Shown here: positions 7,696-16,529 of the stretch, piece by piece | Numbering within the stretch: position 1 is the first letter of the stretch | Layout: each line of letters opens with the position of its first letter | Assembly (NCBI GenBank): GCA_041485385.1 | Contig: JBGPJM010000029.1 | Location: forward strand, 1 to 33,467 | DNA length: 33,467 nucleotides | DNA from: JBGPJM01 sp041485385 | GTDB lineage: Bacteria; Planctomycetota; Phycisphaerae; Phycisphaerales; UBA1924 | Direction of reading: 5' to 3' | The notes under the pieces: model-generated | What the model was told of the DNA's origin: nothing | The model's database searches: none | What the model saw: only the letters and a program-made list of their open reading frames with translations | Position numbers and translations under genes: made by a program

Positions 7696-9663
7696 TTGCC
7701 GACGTCTCGGGGAGAGCCTGAACCCACGCACACCACCGAGCCGCACGCGCCCACCGGAGGCGGGCGCGCGGCGGCGGCCGACGGCGCAGCGCCGCAGGCG
7801 CCCGCGGCGCCCACGGCATTGCTCGACGCGAAGCTCGGCGAGGCAATCGGAGCCGGGCTTGCCGGCGGCGCGGGGCCCCGGCTGCCGCCGCCCCCTCCCG
7901 CGCCGGCCGGGCCGGCGCCGCCGGAGCTTGTCGAGTCCCCGGAGGAGCACGCGCCGAGCATACGAGACTTCCTGACCGACGGCTCGGTGCCGGCGTTGTG
8001 TGACGAGCTGGCGCGACTGACGGGGGTGCCGATCTGGGTGCGTGACCGCTCGGGGGACGTGATCATCGCGGAGCGGAGCGCGGCGACGGGAAGGCCGTGG
8101 TCGATCGTGGACGAGCCTGCGGGGGCCCGCCGGGCGGTGGAGCGGGCCGGGCGGCGGTACGACCCGCGCGCCGGGGTGTTCGCGGTGCCGATCCGGATTT
8201 CCACGGGTCCCCTGGGATCGCTGGTGATGCCGCTGGACGGGGCAGGGCCGACGGCGGGGGAGGGCGGCCCGGGCGGGATGCCGGCGGGGGCGACTGGGGG
8301 GTCGTCGCTGGAGCGGGCGCTGATGCTGCTGGCGTCGTCGGTCTCGGAGGTGTGCGAGGCGCAGGTGGCGGTGAGGCAGCGGCTGCACGAGCTGGGCTCG
8401 CTGTACCGGCTCTCCTCAATGCTGGCGCAGGCGGGGGACGTGGACCGGCTGCTGTCGGTGGCGCTGGAGTTGGCGATCGACGTGCTCCGGGTGGACGGCG
8501 GCTCGGTGGCGGTGATCGAGCCCGAGAAGGAAGAGTTGACGATCAAGGCCTACCAGGGGGTGAGCCCGACGTGGGTGACCTCGACGCAAACGCTGACGTC
8601 GGGCGGCGTGCTGCGCAAGGGGGCGCTGGCCGGGGAGGTGGTCACCGTCGAGGACATGCGGACCGACGAGCGGATCGTGGTGCCGGAGGTCGTGCGGGAG
8701 GAGGGGCTGGTGTCGCTGATCTCGACCGGGCTGCTGTACAACAACCGGCCGATCGGCCTGATCCGGCTGTACACAAGGACGGCCCGCCGGTTCTCCGCAG
8801 CGCAGCGGGTGCTGCTCAAATCGATCGCGGACCAGTCGGCCGCGGCGGTGATGAACGCCCGGCTGCGCACGCTGCGCGAGGAGGACGAGCGGATCCAGCG
8901 GCAGGTGCGCCTGGCGGCGGACGTGCAGAGGCGGATGCTGCCGCGGGCGATCCCGAACGTGCCGCCGCTGGACCTTGCGGCGCGGTACTCGCCGAGCTTC
9001 GAGCTGGGGGGTGATTTCTACGACTTCATCGAGCTGGGGGGGCACCTGGGGATCGTGGTGGGGGACGTGGTGGGGAAGGGGGTGGCGGCGGCGCTGCTCA
9101 TGTCGGCGGTGCGGGCGTCGCTACGGGCGCACGCGCAGGACGTGTACGACATCTCGCAGGTGCTGTCGCGCGTGAACGCGGCGCTGGTGCGGGACACGCG
9201 GGACAACGAGTTCGCCACGCTGTGGTACGGCGTCATCGACCCGCAGACGCTGAAGCTGACCTACTGCGGCGCCGGGCACGAGTGGCCGCTGGTGGTTCGC
9301 CCGCCGTCCCGGGGCGCGGGCCGGGCGCCCGGGGACGACGACATCATCCGTCTTACGGCGGACGGGATGGCGCTGGGGATCGACGCGACCCAGCAATACC
9401 CGCACGGCCTGTTCCAGCTGCGGGCGGGGGACGTGCTGGTGGCGTACACCGACGGCCTGACGGACTCCACGAACTTCGAGGGGCGGCACTTCGGGGGGAC
9501 ACGGGTCCGGCGCGCTCTGCTGGAGATCCTGGGGCGCGAGCCGGAGGCCACGGCGGCGAGGATCGTCGAGCACGTCTTCTGGCAGCTCCGGCAGTTCAGC
9601 GGGCTGTCGCGCCGGATCGACGATGTGACGCTGGTGGTGATGCGGGTGAAGGACGCGAAGTGA
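7696..9663 (+). CDS. GAF-domain SpoIIE/RsbU-type PP2C serine phosphatase
   Basis: The product is 655 residues. The start is a TTG at 7696, preceded by AAGGAG at 7683-7688 with 7-base spacing; an in-frame ATG at 7642 is closed by a stop. Residues 1-90 are Ala/Pro-rich and disordered. Residues about 90-200 look like a small sensory domain (IRDFLTDGSVPALCDELARL, then VPIWVRDRSGDVI). A GAF domain covers about 240-390 (LGSLYRLSSMLAQAGDVDRLL). The PPM-type phosphatase domain follows from about 405, with LAADVQRRMLP, metal-binding GGDFYDF, GDVVGKGVAAALLMS and YTDGLTDS. Such proteins dephosphorylate anti-anti-sigma factors in partner-switching pathways. No anti-sigma kinase or STAS protein is in this window, so the partner is elsewhere. 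Confidence 0.9.
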   Translation: MPTSRGEPEPTHTTEPHAPTGGGRAAAADGAAPQAPAAPTALLDAKLGEAIGAGLAGGAGPRLPPPPPAPAGPAPPELVESPEEHAPSIRDFLTDGSVPALCDELARLTGVPIWVRDRSGDVIIAERSAATGRPWSIVDEPAGARRAVERAGRRYDPRAGVFAVPIRISTGPLGSLVMPLDGAGPTAGEGGPGGMPAGATGGSSLERALMLLASSVSEVCEAQVAVRQRLHELGSLYRLSSMLAQAGDVDRLLSVALELAIDVLRVDGGSVAVIEPEKEELTIKAYQGVSPTWVTSTQTLTSGGVLRKGALAGEVVTVEDMRTDERIVVPEVVREEGLVSLISTGLLYNNRPIGLIRLYTRTARRFSAAQRVLLKSIADQSAAAVMNARLRTLREEDERIQRQVRLAADVQRRMLPRAIPNVPPLDLAARYSPSFELGGDFYDFIELGGHLGIVVGDVVGKGVAAALLMSAVRASLRAHAQDVYDISQVLSRVNAALVRDTRDNEFATLWYGVIDPQTLKLTYCGAGHEWPLVVRPPSRGAGRAPGDDDIIRLTADGMALGIDATQQYPHGLFQLRAGDVLVAYTDGLTDSTNFEGRHFGGTRVRRALLEILGREPEATAARIVEHVFWQLRQFSGLSRRIDDVTLVVMRVKDAK

Positions 9664-9685
9664 GCCTTCCGCGCGCGCACAAAGC

Positions 9686-9708
9686 AGGGCGACCGGATCG
9701 GTCGCCCT
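9686..9708. terminator. Hairpin between convergent genes
   Basis: AGGGCGACCG (9686-9695) pairs perfectly with CGGTCGCCCT (9699-9708) around a 3-base loop. It lies 22 bases after the phosphatase stop and between two converging genes. Short A-rich (ACAAAG) and T-containing flanks make it a reasonable bidirectional terminator, although no long U-run is present. Confidence 0.55.
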
Positions 9709-9776
9709 TCGCCGCATCATCCGGCACGGTTATCGCACCGACCCCCCCCGACCCCGTCGCATCGCATGGGCGAGGC

Positions 9777-10091
9777 TCAGGCCGCGCGCGGGCGGTCGTT
9801 GTCCAGGACGCCGGGGAACTTGAAGTTATCGACCTGGTCCCGGAGGTCGGAGAGCTGGCCTTGCATGCGGTCCAGGGTGGCCTCGATGTGGCTGACGAGC
9901 TGCTCGTGGCTGAAGGCGGCGGGGCGCTGCTTCGCCTTGGCCTGGCTGGCCGCGAGCTTGTGCCTGGCCAGCGAGGCCACCGCCTGGGAGGGGAACCTGA
10001 GTGTCCCGTCCGGCGTAGTGTGGGGATGCCCGGCGGGGTTGGGCGAGCCGGAAGCCTGATAATCCCGTTGCAGCCGCAGTTTGGTCGCCAC
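9777..10091 (-). CDS. Small protein of unknown function
   Basis: The product is 104 residues from a GTG at 10091. A strong GGAGG Shine-Dalgarno sits 8 bases upstream, which decides this start over the longer open frame reaching 10178. The N-terminus is basic (VATKLRLQRDY). A Gly/Pro/His-rich stretch follows, and the C-terminal half is a likely amphipathic helix or coiled coil (SHEQLVSHIEATLDRMQGQL, then SDLRDQVDNFKF). No cysteine, signal peptide or membrane segment is seen. It lies downstream of plsY on the same strand, 220 bp away, with an 8-bp hairpin (10116-10134) in its leader. I do not recognise a family. Confidence 0.6.
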   Translation of the reverse strand: MATKLRLQRDYQASGSPNPAGHPHTTPDGTLRFPSQAVASLARHKLAASQAKAKQRPAAFSHEQLVSHIEATLDRMQGQLSDLRDQVDNFKFPGVLDNDRPRAA

Positions 10092-10311
10092 GTTCGCTTC
10101 CTCCAGAGGCCTTCGGTGCGCCGCGTCGGCGCACGCGACTACATCGGCCGATCGGCTTGGTGCCGTCAGCCTTACCACCTCTGTGGGTGACTTGCCCGCC
10201 TGTTCAACCGGCTCAACTCGCCCGTGTTCCCGCGGGTATCGGGCGGGGAACGCCCGAGAAGGCCCGCACCCCCGGTGCGGTGCTTACCGGAACAAGCATT
10301 CGATTGGGTGC

Positions 10312-11064
10312 TCACCTGCGCGCAGCGGCGTCGCCCGGGGCCACCTGCACGCGCTCGCCTATCTTCCGCTCTGTCCCCGCGAGCGTCCGCGCGATGTTCC
10401 CGCGGTGTTTCCAGATCACGAGCAGTGCCAGGGCCGCCGACATCACCAGGTAGGCGCGCAGGCAGTCCGGCAACGGATGCGCGCCCGCGTGCGGGCCCGC
10501 CTGCTCGGATCCGTGCCGCAGAAGACCGGCCTTCGCGGCGCCGGTCACGGCGAGGTAGATCCACACCGGCAGGCTGAGGGCCGCGAGACAGGAGCTGACC
10601 CCGACCTGGCGCGAGATCCTCGCGCTCACGAGCCACACCACCATCGCCCCCAGCGCCGCCACGGTCATGACCGGGAACACGCCCAGCAGCGCACCGAACC
10701 CGGTCGCCACGCCCTTGCCCCCCTTGAACCGCAACCAGACGGGGAACATGTGGCCGGTGATCACCGCGGCGGCGATGGCCGTCCACAGCCAGACGTCCAG
10801 GGGAGACAGTCGCTCCCAATCCGGGGCGCGCCCCGTCGCCAGGCCGTACGCGAGCGTCGGCACAATCCCCTTGAGCATGTCCAGCGCCAGGCAGACGCCC
10901 CCCGCCCGCCACCCCAGCACCCGGGCCACGTTGGTTGCGCCGATGTTCCCCGATCCGAGCTCGCGGATGTCGATGCCCCGCGCGCAGGCGATCATGTACC
11001 CGACGGGGATCGACCCGACGAGGTACGCCCCCGCGATCCACCCGGCGAATACGGCCCAGTTCAC
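10312..11064 (-). CDS. plsY: Glycerol-3-phosphate acyltransferase PlsY
   Basis: The product is 250 residues from a GTG at 11064 (GGAG about 8 bases upstream). PlsY is an integral membrane enzyme that transfers the acyl group of acyl phosphate to glycerol 3-phosphate, the first step of phospholipid synthesis in most bacteria. The three family motifs are visible: GSIPVGY followed by SGNIGATN at 38-45, then RFKGGKGVATGFGALLG, then HRGNIARTLAGTERKIGER near the C-terminus. Five or so hydrophobic segments separate them. A loop of about 25 residues with LLRHGSEQAGPHAGAH between the last membrane segments is longer than usual. The gene starts 40 bp after the tmk stop and is probably the last gene of that operon. 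Confidence 0.93.
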   Translation of the reverse strand: MNWAVFAGWIAGAYLVGSIPVGYMIACARGIDIRELGSGNIGATNVARVLGWRAGGVCLALDMLKGIVPTLAYGLATGRAPDWERLSPLDVWLWTAIAAAVITGHMFPVWLRFKGGKGVATGFGALLGVFPVMTVAALGAMVVWLVSARISRQVGVSSCLAALSLPVWIYLAVTGAAKAGLLRHGSEQAGPHAGAHPLPDCLRAYLVMSAALALLVIWKHRGNIARTLAGTERKIGERVQVAPGDAAARR

Positions 11065-11104
11065 TGGCCCGCTCCCGTGCGCGGGTGCGTGCTTGTGCGC
11101 CGGC

Positions 11105-11821
11105 TCACCCGCCACCCCCTTGCCAGGTGCGCGACTTCCCCAGCGTCTGCGACCGCTCCCTGAGGGCCGCGACGAGCGAGGCCCACACCTCGTCGGGCCC
11201 GCGCCCGGCGTCGACGACCGCGTAGTGGCCCGGGTCGGCGCGGGCCTGGTCGAGGTAGCCCTTGCGCACCTTGCGGTGGAAGTCGGCGCCCTTGGCCTCC
11301 ATGCGGTCCAGGAGCGGGCTGAGCCGGCGCGAGGCGCCGGCCTCGTCGATATCGAAGACCACGATGAGGTCGGGGACCAGGCCGCGCGTGGCAACGCGGG
11401 CCACCGCGGAGATATCGGCTATCGGCACGCCGCCGGCGGCGCCCTGGTAGGCGAGCGTGGACGAGACGAAGCGGTCGGCGAGCACCATCTCGCCGCGCGT
11501 CAGGGCGGGGAGGATGCGGCGTTCGACGAGCTCGGCGCGGCTGGCCATGTAGAGGAGTGTCTCGCAGCGGACGCCCATGCCGGTGAGGGCGCGGTCGAGC
11601 AGCACTTCGCGGATCTTCTCCCCCACGGGCGTGCCGCCGGGCTCGCGGACCTCGCACACGCCCACGCCGGTCGCGGCGCACAGGTCCGAGAGGCGGCGGA
11701 ACTGCGTGCTCTTGCCCGAGCCGTCGGGCCCCTCGAAGACGACGAACCGGCCCGCATAGCGGCGCAGCCAGGATGGATCCGCCTCGCCCCCCGGCACCGT
11801 CCTTGTGCTCGCATCGCCCAC
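11105..11821 (-). CDS. tmk: Thymidylate kinase
   Basis: The product is about 238 residues from the GTG at 11821; a GTG at 11797 is also possible, as no strong ribosome site distinguishes them. It phosphorylates dTMP to dTDP. The P-loop GPDGSGKST is at residues 31-39, followed by REPGGTPVGEKIREVLL (dTMP-binding region), then LADRFVSSTLAYQG (the DR(Y/F) motif), then the helical LID region around RRLSPLLDRMEAKGADF and a C-terminal YAVVDAGRGPDEVWA segment. All expected landmarks are present and length matches the family. It lies 70 bp downstream of the large secreted protein gene and 40 bp upstream of plsY, all on the same strand. Confidence 0.93.
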   Translation of the reverse strand: MGDASTRTVPGGEADPSWLRRYAGRFVVFEGPDGSGKSTQFRRLSDLCAATGVGVCEVREPGGTPVGEKIREVLLDRALTGMGVRCETLLYMASRAELVERRILPALTRGEMVLADRFVSSTLAYQGAAGGVPIADISAVARVATRGLVPDLIVVFDIDEAGASRRLSPLLDRMEAKGADFHRKVRKGYLDQARADPGHYAVVDAGRGPDEVWASLVAALRERSQTLGKSRTWQGGGG

Positions 11822-11891
11822 GTCTGGATTCCCGTCCTTGGCCGACCCGCCCCTTGCCCCCGGCTGCGTGCGCCGCGAGTGTAGCCATTGA

Positions 11892-14285
11892 TCAGCGGAG
11901 GGAGTCGCGCACCTGGGCGATCCGTTCCCGCCAGGGCGAGGGGCCGAGATCCTTGTCAATGAGGGCGAGACGGTTGAGCTGCAGGCGGATGGTGGCGGTG
12001 CGGGAGCCGTCGGAGTTCTGCTCGGCGAGGATCTCGAGCATCTCGGCCCAGGCGGCCCAGAAGGGTTCGGGCCGGGCACCGCGCTCGGGGGTGCGCTGTG
12101 GCTCGAGCTCCTCGGCGAGGGTGCGGAGGGTCGCGAAAGCCGTTTCGGCGCGGCCGGCCCGTCGCTGCCCCCGCCCCAGCGCCAGGCGCAGACGCACCGA
12201 CCGGGCGCCGGTGAACGTTCCCCTTTCCTTCGCCTCGCCGAGCACCTCGAGGGCCTCGTCGTCGTGGCCGTCGACCAGCGCCTCGCCCCGGGCCAGCAGG
12301 CACAGCGCCTGCGCGGGCGATTGACGCCACTGGGCCCATGAGACGGCGAGGTCCGTCGCCAGGTGCCATTCCTTGGTGACGGCGTGCGCCCCCAGGGCCA
12401 GTTCGACCGCCTGGGTTCCCAGCGCATCGGCTTGGACGGCGAGCGGGTCGGCCGACTCGCGGTGCGCGACGATCTGCTCGAGCGCCGGCATGATCGACCG
12501 GAGCCAGGCGGGGCCGGCGGAGGCCTCGGGAGTCTTCCCGGCTGCGGCGTCCTCGACGCGCAGACGGACCCACTCGCACCGCCACAACCCGTCGTTGTCC
12601 AGCGGCGGGGCGAGGTGAAGTGCCTGCTCGAGCGCATGGGCGTAGGTGGCGCGCGCGTCGGGTGCGGGCCCACCCGGCCGTCCGCCGGGGCCCGGGTGCT
12701 CGGTCGCGAATCGTCCCAGCTTCGCCGCGTTCTCCACGGCGTCTCGGGAGCGCGCATCGCCGGGGAAATCGGTAGCCAGGCGCACGAGGGCCGCGGCGGC
12801 GCGGGCGGCGTCCGCGCCGTCCGCGGAATTCGAGAGCACCACGGCCAGTTCCCACAGGGCCCGCGAACGCAGCGTCGCGGCGTCGTTGCGCTCGCAAAGC
12901 CGCTCGAGCAGGCGGGCGGCCTCGGACCGCTTGGCCGCGCGCGCGGGCGCATCGCCGGGCTCGGCCGCGAGCACCACCGCCCGGCCCAGCGTCACCCAGC
13001 CCGGGAGGTCGTCGAGGGCCGTCAGCGCTGCGCTGACCGAGGCCTGACCGAGCTTGGTGCAGACGGTCGCCTGCAGCCACGCCCCGTCGCCGCCCGGGGC
13101 CGGGGTCGTGCCCTCCGCCGAGGTGCTCTCGGCAAGGGCGACCAGGCCCGAGATGGCCTCTCCTTCCCATTGGGCCCGCGCTGCGCCGGGGGCGGGCGAC
13201 CGGGCGAGCATCGTCCGCGCCGCGCCCTCGGCGAGCAGGAGACGCACCACGCCGGCGCCCGGCCGGTTCGCCTGGTTGTCCATCAGCTCGCGCAGCCGGC
13301 GCGATGCGGCCCTCGCCTCGTCGGTGCTTGGCGCGCACGCCGCGGCGCCGATCTGCGCGGCCGCGAGCGTCACGGGGTCCGCCCTCGTCTCGTGCGCGGC
13401 CGCCCGGTTGGGCGGGCGGGTGGCGTCGGGAGCGTCGCTCTGGAGCTCCTTCGCGACCGCCTCGAACTCCGCGCTCGCCCGCTTGAGCACATCGGACCCG
13501 CGACGGCGCGACATCATGAGCGCGGCGCCCAGGGCCAGGCGGCGGGACCGCTCGCCGGCGGCCGTTGTGGGGGACACCTTCGCGAGCGATAGCGCCAGGG
13601 AGTCATCGACGCCGGCTCCGGCGCCGCCCGGCGCCAGGGCGTCGGTCGCGGCGGCGGCCTGCAGCGCCGCCGCGCGATCCGCCGCGAGCTCGATCCGCCA
13701 CGCCTGCTCCACATCGACGAGCGCGGCGAGCCGCTTCTCGACCTCCGCGGCCCGGGCGCGCACCTGCTCGGGCGTCGCGCCCGGCTGATCGAAGAGACGC
13801 GACTCAAGTGTCCTGATGGCTCGGTCGGCGGCGTCCCTCGCACGGGCTGCGAGGCCGGCCGCTCTCTCGCCGGCGTCGCGGACGCGCTCGCGCTGCGCCC
13901 GGGTCGGTATCCCGGCGACCACCGATGCCGCGGCGCCGTCGCGCTCGACCATCCAGAGCACAGCCTCGGCCTGGTCGACCATCCATGTCGCCGCCCGCTC
14001 GTCGTCGCCGGCGGCCTCGATGAGATCGGCGCGGAGGGCCATTGCGTGCTCGATGAGCGCGGGCACCTCTGCCCCGCTCCCGGGGGCGTCGTGCAGGCGA
14101 GATTCCGTTTCGGTCAGCTGGCGCAGCAGCGCCGGCACGTCGGGCGGCGCCGCGTGTGCGTCGGCCGTCCCAAGGAGGAGGGTCACAACGGAGAGACCGA
14201 GGACGCGGAGCAGACCAGGGACGCGCGGAGGCGGGTTCTCCGCCCGCCGGCGCGGTCCGCGGGAGACTGCGGGATTAACTGCCAA
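11892..14285 (-). CDS. Large secreted alanine-rich helical protein, unknown function
   Basis: The product is 797 residues. The start is a TTG at 14285 that overlaps the end of the upstream gene by 11 bases; a strong GGAGGGAAGGGA tract directly upstream supports it. The N-terminus is a signal peptide with a basic head (RGPRRRAENPPPR) and hydrophobic core (LLRVLGLSVVTLLLGTADAHA). The remainder is dominated by Ala/Arg/Glu-rich helices with repeated Leu/Ala heptad-like spacing, consistent with helical TPR-like or coiled-coil repeats, but no repeat is regular enough to name. No catalytic motif is seen. Translational coupling to the VWA-like gene and placement before tmk suggest an envelope role, but this is only positional inference. 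Confidence 0.75.
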   Translation of the reverse strand: MAVNPAVSRGPRRRAENPPPRVPGLLRVLGLSVVTLLLGTADAHAAPPDVPALLRQLTETESRLHDAPGSGAEVPALIEHAMALRADLIEAAGDDERAATWMVDQAEAVLWMVERDGAAASVVAGIPTRAQRERVRDAGERAAGLAARARDAADRAIRTLESRLFDQPGATPEQVRARAAEVEKRLAALVDVEQAWRIELAADRAAALQAAAATDALAPGGAGAGVDDSLALSLAKVSPTTAAGERSRRLALGAALMMSRRRGSDVLKRASAEFEAVAKELQSDAPDATRPPNRAAAHETRADPVTLAAAQIGAAACAPSTDEARAASRRLRELMDNQANRPGAGVVRLLLAEGAARTMLARSPAPGAARAQWEGEAISGLVALAESTSAEGTTPAPGGDGAWLQATVCTKLGQASVSAALTALDDLPGWVTLGRAVVLAAEPGDAPARAAKRSEAARLLERLCERNDAATLRSRALWELAVVLSNSADGADAARAAAALVRLATDFPGDARSRDAVENAAKLGRFATEHPGPGGRPGGPAPDARATYAHALEQALHLAPPLDNDGLWRCEWVRLRVEDAAAGKTPEASAGPAWLRSIMPALEQIVAHRESADPLAVQADALGTQAVELALGAHAVTKEWHLATDLAVSWAQWRQSPAQALCLLARGEALVDGHDDEALEVLGEAKERGTFTGARSVRLRLALGRGQRRAGRAETAFATLRTLAEELEPQRTPERGARPEPFWAAWAEMLEILAEQNSDGSRTATIRLQLNRLALIDKDLGPSPWRERIAQVRDSLR

Positions 14286-15339
14286 GGTCCCTTCCCTCCT
14301 TCACCACGCGGTACCCTGCGTCTTGCTTGCCCGCGCCCAGCGACCCGTGTTCGCGCCCGATCTCCTGCATGATCCCCGTCGGGTCCTCGTCGAGGAACTG
14401 GATCGTCTTGATCACGGTCCGGCGGACGCCGTTGCGCGGGTCCACCGGGTTCAGCCGGTCCAACTCGGCCATCAGGGCCGCCTTGCCCATCTGCCAGACG
14501 CCGCCGCCGGAGCGCTCGATGCTGCGCGAGAGCAGGAAGACCGCGTCGGGCTTGAGGGCGATCGCGCCGCGAAGTCCGTCGAGGGGGTTGGAACGCCCGC
14601 CCGCCTGCACGCCGGCCAGCCATTTCCCCAGCCGCTCCTTCGCGCCCGGCGTTGCCCGCACCAGAACGGGCATGAACTGCTCGAAGCCCGCGTCCCCCGA
14701 CTGTCCCGCCCGCGCGGCGTCCGGGGCGTCGCGGAATACGATCACGCCGAAGGTCTGCGATGAGCTCAGGCGCGAGACCGACCGCTTGATCTCGTCCACC
14801 ACGACGGGCAGGGTGGTCACCATCGGCCCCGAGCCGTCCACCACGTAGGCCACGCTGCGTACGGGCGAGGCTCCCAGCCCGCCGAACTTCACGCCGCCGG
14901 ACGGCGCCGGGCGCGGGGCCTCGAGCGCGCCCGCCTGATCGGTGCGGAGACCCGGGGCCTCGGCCGCGGGCAGCGCCGGTGCGCCGGGGGCCGGACCCGG
15001 CGCGGTGCTGCCGTCGGAGGACATCCCGCGCAGGCGTGGCGGGGCGGGGTCGGTGCCGGGACGCGCGGGGTGCTCGTCCGTGGCGGGTGGTGGGGGGCCG
15101 ACAGCGGTGCGGACGCCGGGATCTGACGGCACGGTGCGATGGATGTCGGCCAGGCCCTCCCCGTGGGCCGGCGACGGGTCATCGAAATCCAGGAACGCGT
15201 TGCGCGGGTCGGGCTCCGGCAAGGCCTGTTCGTGGGCCACGCGCCAGACGAGCGCGGCGCCGATCAGGAGGATCGCCCCGTGCAGACCCACCGAAACGGC
15301 CCACGGCAGCCCTCTCGCCCACGGCAGTCGCGCACGCAT
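14275..15339 (-). CDS. Membrane-anchored von Willebrand A-like protein
   Basis: The product is 354 residues from the ATG at 15339, which has GGGAGAGAG just upstream; an in-frame ATG at 15393 is less well supported. One N-terminal membrane segment (WAVSVGLHGAILLIGAALVW) is followed by about 160 residues of Pro/Ala/Gly-rich linker. The C-terminal ~190 residues resemble a VWA fold: SVAYVVDGSGPM in the metal-site position, then TFGVIVFRDAP, then LKPDAVFLLSRS. The MIDAS motif is usually D-x-S-x-S; here it reads D-G-S-G-P, so metal binding may be lost. Such proteins are common in planctomycete envelopes. The stop overlaps the start of the next gene, so the two are co-translated. The domain assignment is moderate. 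Confidence 0.7.
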   Translation of the reverse strand: MRARLPWARGLPWAVSVGLHGAILLIGAALVWRVAHEQALPEPDPRNAFLDFDDPSPAHGEGLADIHRTVPSDPGVRTAVGPPPPATDEHPARPGTDPAPPRLRGMSSDGSTAPGPAPGAPALPAAEAPGLRTDQAGALEAPRPAPSGGVKFGGLGASPVRSVAYVVDGSGPMVTTLPVVVDEIKRSVSRLSSSQTFGVIVFRDAPDAARAGQSGDAGFEQFMPVLVRATPGAKERLGKWLAGVQAGGRSNPLDGLRGAIALKPDAVFLLSRSIERSGGGVWQMGKAALMAELDRLNPVDPRNGVRRTVIKTIQFLDEDPTGIMQEIGREHGSLGAGKQDAGYRVVKEGRDLGS

Positions 15340-15396
15340 CGCTCTCTCCCTCACCCGCCGCCACGGGCCGCCGCTGGTCGTTCCCTCCGGCATGTG

Positions 15397-15489
15397 AGTG
15401 CTGAGTGTTGTGTGCTGGGTGCGGTGCGGATGGGACGAATGGGACTGATGGGACGCGGAAGAACCGGAGGAGACATAGCACTCAGCACT
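15397..15489. repeat. MITE-like 93-bp element with 17-bp terminal inverted repeats
   Basis: AGTGCTGAGTG at 15397-15407 is exactly complementary to 15479-15489. The match extends to 17 bases with two mismatches (15397-15413 against 15473-15489). The interior holds a 9-bp periodicity (three copies of (G/A)ATGGGAC(G/T), 15429-15455). The element fills the gap between the DoxX-like and VWA-like genes. Short non-autonomous elements of this kind are common in planctomycete genomes; copy number cannot be seen here. Confidence 0.5.
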
Positions 15490-15512
15490 TGGCGCTTCGC
15501 ACCGTTTCCTCC

Positions 15513-16352
15513 TCATTCGTCGTCAGTGTCGTCGTCGGTCTTGCGTCCAAACACCAGGTTGTCCAGGGCCAGTGTCCCGGCGCCGCTGAACATCACGGCC
15601 ACGGCCATCATCATGAGGGCGAACTGGTATAACAGCCCCATCCACGCGAGGCCGTCCCAGGCGTCGTGGCGCGGAAGGATCCCGAGCACCGTGTCGCCGC
15701 TCTGCAGCGCGGGGCCGATCGCCGTCAGCCAGATCGCCCCGGCCATCACGCAGGCGATCGACAGCGCCCAGAGGCGGGCGAGCAGCCCCAGGAGCAGCAT
15801 CGCGCCGCCGGTGAGCTCGGTGATCATGACCGCGTCGGCCACGTAGACCGGCCACTTGCCCCCCGCAAGAGCCGCGGGCCAGATCGGCGCGGGGGCCGTC
15901 CCCCCCTCCTTCGCCACCGGGTGGCCCGCTTTCCAGATCATCACCGCTAGCACGTGAGACGATTCGACCTTTTTCCCCTCCGGGAAGTCCGCGGCCGTGA
16001 AGCTCCCTCCGCCCACCCCCGGCGTGCCGCCCGGCAGCACGGTCGGTGGCGTCGTGCTCCCGGGCGCCGGCTGGGAGACAGGCGTGATCGCCGCGCCGCC
16101 ATCCGCACGCGCCCCCCCGCCCCCGCCCGACGGCGGCAGGGGCGTCGTGGGCGAGGGAGGCGTTCGGTCGACCGAGCTGCCGGCTCTGACCGGCGTGATC
16201 ACCCCCATGTTCCCCAGGATCGCCGCGTCCTCGGGCGGAACCTGCATTGTCCCCGCCAGCTTGCCCATCCCCGCCCAGACGAAGGTCACGCCCAGCGCCA
16301 GCCGCAGGAATACTGGCGGCAACGACACCGCGATCCGGTTTCTCATCGACAT
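15513..16352 (-). CDS. DoxX-like membrane protein with a large linker insertion
   Basis: The product is 279 residues from the ATG at 16352, with GGAGG 7 bases upstream. The first membrane helix holds the DoxX/SURF4-type signature (FLRLALGVTFVWAGMGKL). The usual family then continues into helices 2-4. Here about 125 residues of Pro/Gly/Thr/Ser-rich sequence, including a run of five glycines and a twice-used ITPV, intervene. The remaining three hydrophobic segments (VMITELTGGAMLLLGLLARL, then SIACVMAGAIWLTAI, then LLYQFALMMMAVAVMFSG) then complete the four-helix domain. The C-terminus is strongly acidic (KTDDDTDDE). DoxX proteins are associated with redox or quinone-linked membrane functions, but no catalytic residue can be pointed out. 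The gene lies upstream of the VWA operon, separated by a repeat element. Confidence 0.75.
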   Translation of the reverse strand: MSMRNRIAVSLPPVFLRLALGVTFVWAGMGKLAGTMQVPPEDAAILGNMGVITPVRAGSSVDRTPPSPTTPLPPSGGGGGARADGGAAITPVSQPAPGSTTPPTVLPGGTPGVGGGSFTAADFPEGKKVESSHVLAVMIWKAGHPVAKEGGTAPAPIWPAALAGGKWPVYVADAVMITELTGGAMLLLGLLARLWALSIACVMAGAIWLTAIGPALQSGDTVLGILPRHDAWDGLAWMGLLYQFALMMMAVAVMFSGAGTLALDNLVFGRKTDDDTDDE

Positions 16353-16529
16353 CCGTTCGCCTCCGTGGCACGGGCGTCCTGCCCGCGTCGTGTTGCCATC
16401 CTCCAGCCCCGAATCCTTGTGCCGATTCCTCCGGCGGCCGTTTCATCTTATCCTCCCCCGATGCCCGCCCCCGCCCCCTCCTCCCCCTGTTTCCGTGGCC
16501 GGGCTCTCCTACTACTCTTTTGGTGAATC

